Below, in pieces: positions 56,161 to 64,000 of a DNA stretch of 64,000 nt (position 1 is its first letter; each line of letters opens with the position of its first letter). Under the pieces are notes generated by a model, which ran no database searches, had not been told where the DNA came from, and saw nothing but the letters and a program-made list of their open reading frames with translations. The stretch lies in contig JAQUUB010000014.1 in assembly GCA_028694115.1 (NCBI GenBank), positions 1-64,000 on the forward strand, in the 5' to 3' direction. The position numbers and the translations under genes were made by a program. Source of the DNA: Lachnospiraceae bacterium. GTDB lineage: Bacteria > Bacillota_A > Clostridia > Lachnospirales > Lachnospiraceae.

Positions 56161-57690
56161 TTAGTAGGTTTTTTCAAAGGATACTACATTGCCTTCCCCA
56201 CTTAGACTAAGTTCCACTGCTCGGTCATTATAGATAAGCCAATTCTCAGAAACACCACACATATAAACATTTTCTGCCCATACAGGAAGGTTTTCTTTTA
56301 TATCCAAAATCTCATTCATACTACCATTGTCGTTCACCATATAAAATTGATAATCATAATCACATTCACTCACCAACAGTCTGTTTTTCAAAAGTGCTAC
56401 TGTTAGATTATGATTCCATATATCAATTTTACAATTGTCATTTATAAAGAAAGGACTGTATCCAAATCGATCTATATAGGTAAATACATAATCTCCGTAT
56501 CCTGCATCTACCAATTCATAGGCTCCTGCAGTAGATAAAATTTGTGTCTGACCGCTCTCAAAATTATATTTTCCATAACAAATCGTATAATCTCCCCAAC
56601 CACCATAATAAAGGGAACCATCGGAAACTGAAAACGGACTAAAAGCTTTGACTGATTGTTGTGCACCAATACCAGTCGCCATTGTTAATGCATAGTCCGT
56701 TGGCTGTATGCTCATCTTGGATGTCGCTGGATCAAAAATACCAATATCCTGTCTGCCATTTTCTGCAAAGAACAAATAGATTTTCCCTTCATATGCCTGC
56801 ATCAGAGAATAGTCTTCTTGAAAGAGTACTTCTTCCTCACCACTCTTTTTATTTTTGCGACAATATGTATATTCCCCACCATAATTGATTGAATAATAGA
56901 TATCATCACCCATTAAAGCAATCGAATAGATGCCATCCATAGCTTCCATAATTTTCTCAGCTTCGCCACCCGTCTTTGGAAATCGTACAATATCTCCACA
57001 CGGAATCCCTGACTCAAACATCCATGCACCATTAGTCACTCTGATTGCATACACATATTGATCATCTTCATCTGCTAATTGCGTCATTACGTTACAAGCT
57101 GCATAATCAGGAAACGGATATATGGAATCATCCATATCATCTGTGTTCGTAGCAGCTTCATCCGCAGCAGCTTCATTCGTAGTGATTTCATTCCTTACAT
57201 CTTCTTCTGATTTAACAGAGTCTCCCATATCGTTTTCTTGGATATCCTGTAATGCTTCTGTACTTATTGCATCTGTCGATATCTCTTCCGTTGTCAATTC
57301 TTCACCTGCTGATTTTTGTAAATCACGCTTATGTAAAACTCCTTTTATTACAACTACAGCGATAAAAATCACGAGCAACCCGCAGATAATGGGTAACAAA
57401 GTCTTTTTTGATGATGCGTCAGTGCGTGTATCGTGAATCTCTGGTTCTGGCGGTGCTTCAAGTAATACGGTCTCTTCCCAAACCTGATTATCTGGGTTTT
57501 GTTGCTCTGTTGTCTTACCATCACCGTCTTCCACAGGATACGTATACTGTGAATACTCTCCCGTCTGCGCGTTAAACCAAGTTACGATCTGCGCCTGCCT
57601 GCCAGTTTCATCTACCCCTATGACCTGAGAGTAATATAATCCCGTCCGTTCATCAAAAAGATACCCCTCTGGTTCTCTATATTTCTCCAT
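56161..57690 (-). CDS. Single-pass membrane protein with shared N-terminal module and beta-propeller-like ectodomain
   Basis: The 509-residue protein begins with the same 52-residue aromatic module as the 52944-54455 product. A Pro/Glu-rich linker leads to one helix at 98-117. An acidic Thr/Asp/Glu-rich stem follows (to ~190). The ectodomain has repeated D-x-IYYS or KIYLF blades (IALMGDDIYYSINYGG, YEGKIYLFFAENG, DGSLYYGGWGDYTI), like DUF5050-type propellers. It is first in the three-gene unit. GGAGGAAG lies 13 bases upstream. Function unknown. Confidence 0.75.
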   Translation of the reverse strand: MEKYREPEGYLFDERTGLYYSQVIGVDETGRQAQIVTWFNAQTGEYSQYTYPVEDGDGKTTEQQNPDNQVWEETVLLEAPPEPEIHDTRTDASSKKTLLPIICGLLVIFIAVVVIKGVLHKRDLQKSAGEELTTEEISTDAISTEALQDIQENDMGDSVKSEEDVRNEITTNEAAADEAATNTDDMDDSIYPFPDYAACNVMTQLADEDDQYVYAIRVTNGAWMFESGIPCGDIVRFPKTGGEAEKIMEAMDGIYSIALMGDDIYYSINYGGEYTYCRKNKKSGEEEVLFQEDYSLMQAYEGKIYLFFAENGRQDIGIFDPATSKMSIQPTDYALTMATGIGAQQSVKAFSPFSVSDGSLYYGGWGDYTICYGKYNFESGQTQILSTAGAYELVDAGYGDYVFTYIDRFGYSPFFINDNCKIDIWNHNLTVALLKNRLLVSECDYDYQFYMVNDNGSMNEILDIKENLPVWAENVYMCGVSENWLIYNDRAVELSLSGEGNVVSFEKTY

Positions 57691-57744
57691 AAATAAATTG
57701 CTTCCTCCGATCCCATTTATATAACCATATCATTACTATCGAAG

Positions 57745-57770
57745 CAAAAAAGCACACAAAAAAAATGTGT
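57745..57770 (-). terminator. Weak hairpin with T-run downstream of the YesM-type kinase gene
   Basis: ACACA/TGTGT arms (57754-57758, 57766-57770) with a seven-base loop precede a TTTTTT on the minus strand. The 5-bp stem is short, so this is either a weak terminator for the kinase transcript or an attenuator in the 57690 leader. Confidence 0.35.
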
Positions 57771-57829
57771 CCTGTACGATTACTTTTCTGTATACTCCAT
57801 CTTACAAAAAAGCAACTTACAAAACACAT

Positions 57830-57864
57830 GTAAAATCTTCACATTCGTTGGTAAAATCTTCACA
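57830..57864 (-). repeat. Perfect 14-bp tandem direct repeat, 21-bp period
   Basis: GTAAAATCTTCACA occurs at 57830-57843 and again at 57851-57864 with a seven-base spacer (minus strand TGTGAAGATTTTAC). A 21-bp period places both on one DNA face. It lies two bases from the kinase stop and 140 bases upstream of the three-gene unit, a fitting place for a regulator site. Confidence 0.75.
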
Positions 57865-57866
57865 AA

Positions 57867-59570
57867 TTATATCTCTCGCCTGCAGATGGGAAGAGTTAGA
57901 GTAACATTTGTACCCTTTCCCTTAGTAGAAGTAATATCAATTCCATATTCTTTACCAAAATAGGAAACAATACGTCTCTGAATATTGATAAGTGCTACAT
58001 GAGTCAATCCCTCTACTTCAATGTCTTGATGGTCTGCATGATGAATAGCTTCCTGCAATTTACAAAGTGATTCTGTTTCCATTCCACAGCCATTATCTTC
58101 AACTACAATCTTCAATAAATCTGATTCCAGGATACTATACAATCGGATAATACCCTCCCTCTTATCATCCACTGCAATAAACCCATGCAAAATACTATTT
58201 TCAATAATGGGCTGTAAAAGCATTCTTGGGAGCTCAATATCTTCCATGTAATCCACCTGTTCCATTTCAACCACAAATTTGTCTGGATATCTGATTTTCA
58301 TAATATTGACATACTTATCTAAAACAATAAACTCCTCCATACAGCTAATAAAGCTGTCCCCTGCATTCGCATATCGAAGCAGATAGGATAGTCCATCACA
58401 AAGTACGCCTGCTTTTTCATTTTCCCCCTCTGCTGCAAATGCTTTCACGATACTTAAAACATTTACCGTAAAATGAGCGCTAATCTGTTTTTTTAGTGAA
58501 ATAATTAAGGCCTTTTGTTTCTTTATTTCTGATTCCTGCAGGGTATAGCTAGCATCATAGATTTCTTTTTCTTTCTGTTCTATCCTCTCAACCATCTCAT
58601 TAATGCCACGAATCAGACCATCAAAATGCTGTAATCCAGTCAAGGTGAGCTTTTCACCTGTTCCACTTTCAAAATGCTCCACCTCTGAAATAACCATTTG
58701 AATCGGTATAAAGAATTTATTTTTCCAAAACCGGCTGAATATTCCTACTATCACAAGCAGTATCATAACCATAGCAAGCACTGCTATGATAAAAGAAACA
58801 TTCATTTTCTGATTTGTATCTTTATAGGAAATCAACAATTCGAAGGGTGTAAATCCGACCTGCTTATGTATGGCATACTCTGTTTTTAGAAAATCTTTTG
58901 TACTTTGTCCAAGCCATGATGATTGATTTGCTACTATAATTGTCTGATCAGCGGCCAATGCAATCTCTATATTTTTATCGTATTTTTGCAATAGCTTATG
59001 GATATCATTCTCATCCATCAGCATCACTATTTTACCAATAGGCTCTTGTCCCTCATAGATTACTGTTACATATCCAATATAGTCCACGCCATCCAGCGAA
59101 ATTTGTATATGCTTTTTAATATTTTCTTTGTCTAATACATACATCATCCTGCTAATACAGGTATTATTAATTGTCCCAAGAAAACGATAATACCTCTCAT
59201 GCTTATCGAATATAATAATATTTTTTATTAATTCTGTTTCCTTTAGCAACGAACCCATTTCCAGCTCCATTTCCGCTGCTTTTTTGTAAAATTTCAAATT
59301 GTCTTCGATCTTAACGAAATTGTATGCCATCCCATCTTCTGACATCGCAAAAGAAACCTGTTCCAGCTGTAGAAAGGTTTCATTTAAATCAGACATAATC
59401 TGAAGCGAAACCTGCTCCATTGTCTGCATCGCATATTGTTCCATAACATTACGCATACTAACATAGAAAAGAAACCACATGGTAAGCAATGCAGCTGCCA
59501 AACCTAAAATAGTCCACTTTAGCTTATTCAATAAAGAATTCTTTTCTGTATCTTTGTTACGGTTCCACAT
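57867..59570 (-). CDS. YesM/LytS-type sensor histidine kinase
   Basis: A 567-residue membrane kinase. TM1 (about 18-38) and TM2 (about 258-280) border an extracytoplasmic sensor of about 215 residues. A short HAMP-like region follows. The phosphoacceptor helix has LKKQISAHFTVNVL with His366. The ATP domain has LLQPIIENSILHG, VVEDNGCGM and a final GKGTNVTLTLP. Compared with the usual Q-INPHF-x-(F/Y)N-x-L pattern, the Asn-Pro before His is Ser-Ala. The start overlaps the upstream binding-protein gene by 14 bases. Its likely partner is the YesN-type regulator at 62359-63126. Confidence 0.9.
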   Translation of the reverse strand: MWNRNKDTEKNSLLNKLKWTILGLAAALLTMWFLFYVSMRNVMEQYAMQTMEQVSLQIMSDLNETFLQLEQVSFAMSEDGMAYNFVKIEDNLKFYKKAAEMELEMGSLLKETELIKNIIIFDKHERYYRFLGTINNTCISRMMYVLDKENIKKHIQISLDGVDYIGYVTVIYEGQEPIGKIVMLMDENDIHKLLQKYDKNIEIALAADQTIIVANQSSWLGQSTKDFLKTEYAIHKQVGFTPFELLISYKDTNQKMNVSFIIAVLAMVMILLVIVGIFSRFWKNKFFIPIQMVISEVEHFESGTGEKLTLTGLQHFDGLIRGINEMVERIEQKEKEIYDASYTLQESEIKKQKALIISLKKQISAHFTVNVLSIVKAFAAEGENEKAGVLCDGLSYLLRYANAGDSFISCMEEFIVLDKYVNIMKIRYPDKFVVEMEQVDYMEDIELPRMLLQPIIENSILHGFIAVDDKREGIIRLYSILESDLLKIVVEDNGCGMETESLCKLQEAIHHADHQDIEVEGLTHVALINIQRRIVSYFGKEYGIDITSTKGKGTNVTLTLPICRREI

Positions 59571-60753
59571 TTATCTTTAATATCTCCTCCCAAAACCTTA
59601 TCATTTCTTCTCGATTTTCATACAAATAGCTTTTATTAAGAAATTGTAAATCAATCTCATCTAATGGTACATCATTTCCATCTGGAACATCTGTTCTGAC
59701 CGACCATGTCCCTTTTGTAAGAAAAGGTTTTAGTCCCTCACCTGTACCATCCGTTTCTCCAAGCATATAACGTATAAATAGTTTTGCAGCATTAATATTC
59801 TCTGAGCCCGCTGCTATGCAGACGCTATTCGGTGTATAAACTGCGGAAAATGGTTTCAGCCGATAAATCGGTGCAATCTGATACCCAACATCTAAGTATC
59901 TCATTTTGCTAGATATCATAAATCCTAGCATCATGCCATCAGATCCACTGTTTCCAATCCCTTCAAGTACTTCATCGCTCGAATTTGTAAATACAATATT
60001 TTTGGCTGCTTGTTCCCAAAAAACCTCTCCTGCACTTTTCCCCTCTGGCAGATCAAGTGCTTTGCCCGCATATTGTTCATATGCTTCTTCCATAAGCTTT
60101 GATTCGCAAATAATAGTTGAGCAGAAACCACTTGTTGAAAAGGAACTAATAGGACTTGCCATAATAATTTTTCCTTTAAAACGTTCTTCTGTCATCTCCC
60201 ATATATTATCAATGGGTGATTCTTCAAATATTGCGCCATTATATACAACCATTAATGCTTCACCAAGAAAGTCTAATTCCTCCCCCTTGACTCCCACCTT
60301 TATCAAAGGTGCAATATCCTGTGGAATATATGTATATACAAGACCCGGTTCTAACAGCTCCTTATAGAGACTTCCATCACTATCACTGCAAACGACCAAA
60401 TCACAAGCATAATTCTCTGATTGATAGCTTTCCTTTACCATCCTCACCAAATCGTTACCCCTGACATCCTTTATCTCCACCGTCAGACCAGGATACTCCT
60501 TTTCAAAGCTTTCTTTTACATCAAAAACCCTGGTAGATACCGAATAAACAGTCAAGATATCTTCCTTTAATGCAGCTTGATACAATTCTTCTGACGATTG
60601 TTTTGTATTAAGATTTGCATCGAAAAGCCACTGTTTCATCTGTAATTCCTGACTTTTTTTCTTCTGATTGTTACCGCATCCTGTAACAAAAAGAATCAGT
60701 AAAAAAACCGTTATCAATAAGCCCCTTCTAGCTACCTTTTTATTTTCCTTCAT
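59557..60753 (-). CDS. Extracellular solute-binding lipoprotein
   Basis: A 398-residue lipoprotein with signal peptide and lipobox VTG-Cys26. The mature part resembles family 1 periplasmic binding proteins for iron or polyamines (ILTVYSVSTRVFDVKESFEKEYP, and late GEGLKPFLTKGTWS). The substrate is unknown. No permease or ATPase gene is near, so it may act as an extracytoplasmic sensor for the adjacent kinase. It overlaps the kinase gene and starts 13 bases after a second binding-protein gene. Confidence 0.85.
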   Translation of the reverse strand: MKENKKVARRGLLITVFLLILFVTGCGNNQKKKSQELQMKQWLFDANLNTKQSSEELYQAALKEDILTVYSVSTRVFDVKESFEKEYPGLTVEIKDVRGNDLVRMVKESYQSENYACDLVVCSDSDGSLYKELLEPGLVYTYIPQDIAPLIKVGVKGEELDFLGEALMVVYNGAIFEESPIDNIWEMTEERFKGKIIMASPISSFSTSGFCSTIICESKLMEEAYEQYAGKALDLPEGKSAGEVFWEQAAKNIVFTNSSDEVLEGIGNSGSDGMMLGFMISSKMRYLDVGYQIAPIYRLKPFSAVYTPNSVCIAAGSENINAAKLFIRYMLGETDGTGEGLKPFLTKGTWSVRTDVPDGNDVPLDEIDLQFLNKSYLYENREEMIRFWEEILKINVEP

Positions 60754-60766
60754 GTATCTTGCCCCT

Positions 60767-62317
60767 CTATTCTTTTGCCTTTCTGTGATACTCTTTTATG
60801 TACTGTGTCCATGCTTCATCAGAATCAACATCTAAACCACCCGTTATAAATTGTAGAATCATAGAATCTGTATATTCTGAATAATATTTCCTATATGATT
60901 TTAACTCATCCTCTGATAGTTTCATTAAAACTGAATTTACAGATGAATTGTAGTACTTTTCATATGCTTTTACTGCACGCGCATCAATATATTCCACAAG
61001 AGAATGATTTCCACTCCACGTTACTCCATTAATATATTTTGCCTTGACTACCTGTGGTCCTATTCCTGCAAAGTGTTTATTCTGCAAAGTATCCTTCAAA
61101 TAATTGATGGTAGTTACGATTGCCTGACTTCCATAAGTTGATAAATCCCCTTTTTCAGAGAACTTCCAATCCACTTCCTCTTCTCCATATTCCGATATCA
61201 AAGAAGCCTCTTCTGACAACATCAGGTCCATAATCGTAAATGCTTCTTTCTTATGAAGACTGTTGGCAGGAATATAACCACCAATATGTGGCTCATAATT
61301 TACCCATACTGCATTTTTTTCTCCTGATTTCCCTTCTAACGGAGGCATCTGTACAAATCTAGCAAGCACATCTGGACAATTCTGATAGATGACATCCGAA
61401 ATACTCTGACTGGTAAATGCGCCTACCATATCCTGTTGACTATTCACCAACTCACAAATTTGTTTCTTTGTAAAGTCAAAGCATTCATTGGATAATAACC
61501 CCTTCTCATATAACCTGGCGCAGTAACTGAGTCCTTCACGAAAACTTGGTTCCTGTGAAACAAACTGTAAATTTCCCGATTCGTCAAAATCAATCCGACC
61601 ATGTATTGGATCATTGTAAACAAATGCATTCAACAAATAATTATAACTCTGCTGTGAGTATTCACCTTCGCAGCTGATGAAAGGAAGCTCATCCGGTACT
61701 CCATTCCCATTTGGATCCTTTTCCTTAAAAGAAGTTAAAACATCTTCTAGTTCTTCTGTTGTTTGCGGCACCTCTAATTCCAATTTCTTAAGCCAACCTA
61801 AATTAATCCACATTACCTGCATATTCTGGCCTTTTCTTGATGTATCCATATTAGGCATATAGTAAACGCAACCATTCTGTTCCATTTTTTCACGCAAACC
61901 ATATTTCTGATATTCTTCAAAAATCTGCTCTAAATTACTATCATCACTTGTATAGGAGGTTACATCAGTAATCAGTCCCCGATCTGCATATTCTTGAAAT
62001 TCCTCACTAGTAAATAAATCTCCATCTGATAAAAAAACGGCATCAATACTACTTTTTGGAGCCGTCATCATTGCATAAAGATATTCCTTTGCATATCCTT
62101 GTTCAATAGTTTCAAACTTGATATCATAACCTGTTTTTTCTTCCAGCCAATTCGTATAATAATTTGTATCAAGATTCTGTATCTGATCACTTGAGGGAAT
62201 GGCTATGGTAACTGTCGTTTTTTCCTGTTGACGCCTGGTTAGAAAAAAAATAGAAATTCCTGCTACTACAAATAGAAGAATCAATATGTAAGTAATTATT
62301 ATCTTTTTATGCTTCAA
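60767..62317 (-). CDS. Membrane-anchored extracellular solute-binding protein
   Basis: A 516-residue protein with one N-terminal helix (about 6-26) but no lipobox Cys. This suggests either an uncleaved anchor or a normally cleaved signal. The mature part resembles family 1 sugar-binding proteins (NYYTNWLEEKTGYDIKFE, KDPNGNGVPDELPF, a Ca-binding-like loop). The substrate is unknown; carbohydrates are typical next to YesMN systems. It is in the same run as the lipoprotein and kinase genes. Confidence 0.82.
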   Translation of the reverse strand: MKHKKIIITYILILLFVVAGISIFFLTRRQQEKTTVTIAIPSSDQIQNLDTNYYTNWLEEKTGYDIKFETIEQGYAKEYLYAMMTAPKSSIDAVFLSDGDLFTSEEFQEYADRGLITDVTSYTSDDSNLEQIFEEYQKYGLREKMEQNGCVYYMPNMDTSRKGQNMQVMWINLGWLKKLELEVPQTTEELEDVLTSFKEKDPNGNGVPDELPFISCEGEYSQQSYNYLLNAFVYNDPIHGRIDFDESGNLQFVSQEPSFREGLSYCARLYEKGLLSNECFDFTKKQICELVNSQQDMVGAFTSQSISDVIYQNCPDVLARFVQMPPLEGKSGEKNAVWVNYEPHIGGYIPANSLHKKEAFTIMDLMLSEEASLISEYGEEEVDWKFSEKGDLSTYGSQAIVTTINYLKDTLQNKHFAGIGPQVVKAKYINGVTWSGNHSLVEYIDARAVKAYEKYYNSSVNSVLMKLSEDELKSYRKYYSEYTDSMILQFITGGLDVDSDEAWTQYIKEYHRKAKE

Positions 62318-62358
62318 TCCTTCTATCCCCCTATTTACTCGATATTCTTCCTTACTCC

Positions 62359-63126
62359 TTAATTATCATCACATGACTGCTTTGGTTGATCTCTATCTTC
62401 AAATTGTTGCATATACTGACTTGGGGCAACTCCCTTATACCCTTTAAAAACTTTATTAAAATAAAAATAATCACTATATCCGCATTTAGATGCAATATTT
62501 TTTAAGCTTTCCGTTCCGTTACTTATTAATTCGATTGCTTTCTCCATCCGCATCTCTGTGATATAGCAGGTAAGCGTTGTATTATAATATCTAGCAAATA
62601 GATTACAGATATATCCTGCACTTAATCCAAACTGTTTTCCTAACTTCTCTAATGTGAGCTTTTGTGTAAAATTATTTTTTACATAATCAATTAATTCAAG
62701 AAATGCCGGATTTACATTTTCATCTACAGTAACTTCTGAACTAGGATATTTTTTCGCCAATTTAACTGCCAGCTTTTCCAATACAAGCTGTACTTCATCT
62801 GGTTGTATTGGCTTTAATAAGTAATCAAATCCTTCTTGATGAAAAAAGATTTTTGCATCTTCAAACGTTCCATAAGCACTGAGCATTACAAACTCCGTTT
62901 CAAGACCATATTCTCTGATTTCTTTCATTAATACATGTCCATCAAGCTGTGGCATTTTCAAATCACTAAATACGACATTTGGCTTCTGTTTCACAATTTG
63001 CTCAATTGCTCGTTTTGGATTTGTTTCCATCCCCATCACTTCAAACCCATTGTCCATCCAAGGCACTGTATCTGCGATTTGTTTTAAAATCATATCTTCA
63101 TCATCAACTAAAAATACTTTATACAT
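62359..63126 (-). CDS. YesN-type response regulator with AraC helix-turn-helix
   Basis: A 255-residue regulator. The receiver has acidic residues DDED at 8-11, phosphoacceptor Asp55 (VVFSDLKMP) and LLKPIQ near residue 106. A C-terminal AraC domain holds LEKLGKQFGLSAGYICNLF and NIASKCGYSDYFYFNKVFK. YesN-like regulators pair with YesM-like kinases; the one at 57867-59570 is the probable partner. The ATG directly follows the stop of the PhoR-type kinase gene (TAG-ATG), so translation is coupled. GGGGGA is upstream. Confidence 0.92.
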   Translation of the reverse strand: MYKVFLVDDEDMILKQIADTVPWMDNGFEVMGMETNPKRAIEQIVKQKPNVVFSDLKMPQLDGHVLMKEIREYGLETEFVMLSAYGTFEDAKIFFHQEGFDYLLKPIQPDEVQLVLEKLAVKLAKKYPSSEVTVDENVNPAFLELIDYVKNNFTQKLTLEKLGKQFGLSAGYICNLFARYYNTTLTCYITEMRMEKAIELISNGTESLKNIASKCGYSDYFYFNKVFKGYKGVAPSQYMQQFEDRDQPKQSCDDN

Positions 63127-64000
63127 CTAATTCCCCCTTACGGTTTCATACAATTTTGGAATTCTAATTTCAAAAACACAACCGCCATTTGAACCATTTT
63201 GGGCTGTTATAGTTCCTCCATGGGCTGTAACCACCGATTTTACGATGGTAAGACCAATTCCTGCACCACCTGTTTTTCGATTTCGTGATTTATCCGCACG
63301 GTAAAATCGTTCAAATATAAACGGCAATTCTTCCTCTGGTATCCCAACTCCATTATCTTCTATAACAAACACACTTTCTTCTGAAAAATCTTGTATCAAA
63401 ATACGAATTCTGCCACCACCTTTAGTGTATTTTACAGCATTGGACACTAAATTGGTAATTACTCCGCTAAACCGGTCTTTGTCAATAGAAACAACAGATA
63501 TCTCACCATCTATTTCAAGCTTAAGATTTTTGTTAGACAATTCTCCATCAAATGTCACACATACACTTCGGGTAAGCTCCAACAAATCAATTGGTGTTTT
63601 ATTTAGTTCTAGATTATCACTTTCCGCACGCTCTAGACTTTCTAAATCCATAACAATCTTTCCAAGTCTTAGTATTTCTTCATGACAGCTTTTTAAGCGT
63701 TCCGTTGTAGGCTCCCATACCTTTTCAATCATAGCCTCAAGATGAGACCCTAGTGTTGTTATTGGAGTACGTAATTCATGTGCAACATCAGCAGTTAACT
63801 GTTTACGAAGTTTTTCTTGTTTAGAAAGTGCATTGGCAAGATAATTTATGGATGTCACAAGATGATAAAGCTCCTGCGTTTTTGTTTGCCCTTCAAATTG
63901 AGTGTCGTAGTTACCTGAGGCGATTTGCTTTGCAATTTCAGCTGTTTCTGTAATTGGGTGTGAAATACGCTTTGCTAACACAAATGCCATAATAAAAGAA
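63127..64000 (-). CDS. PhoR-type sensor histidine kinase, 5' end outside window
   Basis: The visible 290 codons encode the end of a transmembrane helix, a HAMP domain (KRISHPITETAEIAKQIASG), a HisKA domain with phosphoacceptor in VAHELRTPIT, and an ATPase with NLVSNAVKYT, EDNGVGIP and GGAGIGLTIV. The frame stays open with hydrophobic codons to position 64000, so the sensor part and the true start lie outside. Such kinases usually pair with an OmpR-type regulator, which would lie beyond the edge. It abuts the YesN-type regulator gene. Confidence 0.9.
   Translation of the reverse strand, partial: SFIMAFVLAKRISHPITETAEIAKQIASGNYDTQFEGQTKTQELYHLVTSINYLANALSKQEKLRKQLTADVAHELRTPITTLGSHLEAMIEKVWEPTTERLKSCHEEILRLGKIVMDLESLERAESDNLELNKTPIDLLELTRSVCVTFDGELSNKNLKLEIDGEISVVSIDKDRFSGVITNLVSNAVKYTKGGGRIRILIQDFSEESVFVIEDNGVGIPEEELPFIFERFYRADKSRNRKTGGAGIGLTIVKSVVTAHGGTITAQNGSNGGCVFEIRIPKLYETVRGN

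Overview
The window is AT-rich and almost every gene lies on the minus strand. The only clear plus-strand gene is xpt. Gene content and order point to an endospore-forming, anaerobic, Gram-positive member of the Clostridia, most likely Lachnospiraceae: yqfC-yqfD-phoH-ybeY block, TepA next to a UppP/FtsK-SpoIIIE pair, NfnAB, formate-tetrahydrofolate ligase, a BofC-like protein, and YesM/YesN-type signalling genes. The family-level placement is inference, because no rRNA gene is present. Genes are described below by position; transcription runs from high to low coordinates unless stated.

Positions 1-43136 are mostly conserved core genome. They hold mismatch repair (mutS-mutL), a SulP transporter and a chemoreceptor, then miaB, 5-formyl-THF cyclo-ligase, a UPF0291 protein, proB without an adjacent proA, and two flavoproteins. 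Next come a BofC-like protein, a SpoVB/MurJ-type flippase and a DUF3048 lipoprotein. The sporulation/RNA-processing block ybeY, PgpH-like, phoH, yqfD, yqfC follows, and its PgpH-like member is shortened and has lost the HD doublet. After that lie pyrimidine-nucleoside phosphorylase, rlmH, nfnB-nfnA, xpt (plus strand), an orphan ATP-grasp protein with a zinc-ribbon/TPR partner, fhs, ftsK, uppP, tepA, a large membrane protein, metY and yebC. A degraded toxin-antitoxin region at 42600-43136 marks the end of the core block.

Positions 43200-64000 are accessory and more unusual. Two long paralogous secreted proteins with glycine-rich tandem repeats and InlB-type repeats lie directly downstream of a large STAND-ATPase/LuxR regulator. 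Next is a three-gene unit at 52944-57690: an M48 membrane protease with a proline-rich linker and two Tudor-like C-terminal repeats, flanked by two single-pass membrane proteins that share a 52-residue N-terminal module. A perfect 14-bp direct repeat with a 21-bp period lies upstream of this unit. Finally, 57867-64000 encodes a YesM-type kinase, two solute-binding proteins with no permease, a YesN-type regulator and a second, PhoR-type kinase cut by the window edge.

The signals I consider most worth follow-up are the M48/Tudor three-gene unit and its direct repeat, a hairpin-plus-ribosome-site leader recurring upstream of three unrelated genes (pdp, the zinc-ribbon/TPR gene and uppP), the inactivated PgpH-like protein, the orphan ATP-grasp protein with a degenerate RecA-like domain, and the permease-less binding-protein/two-kinase cluster.
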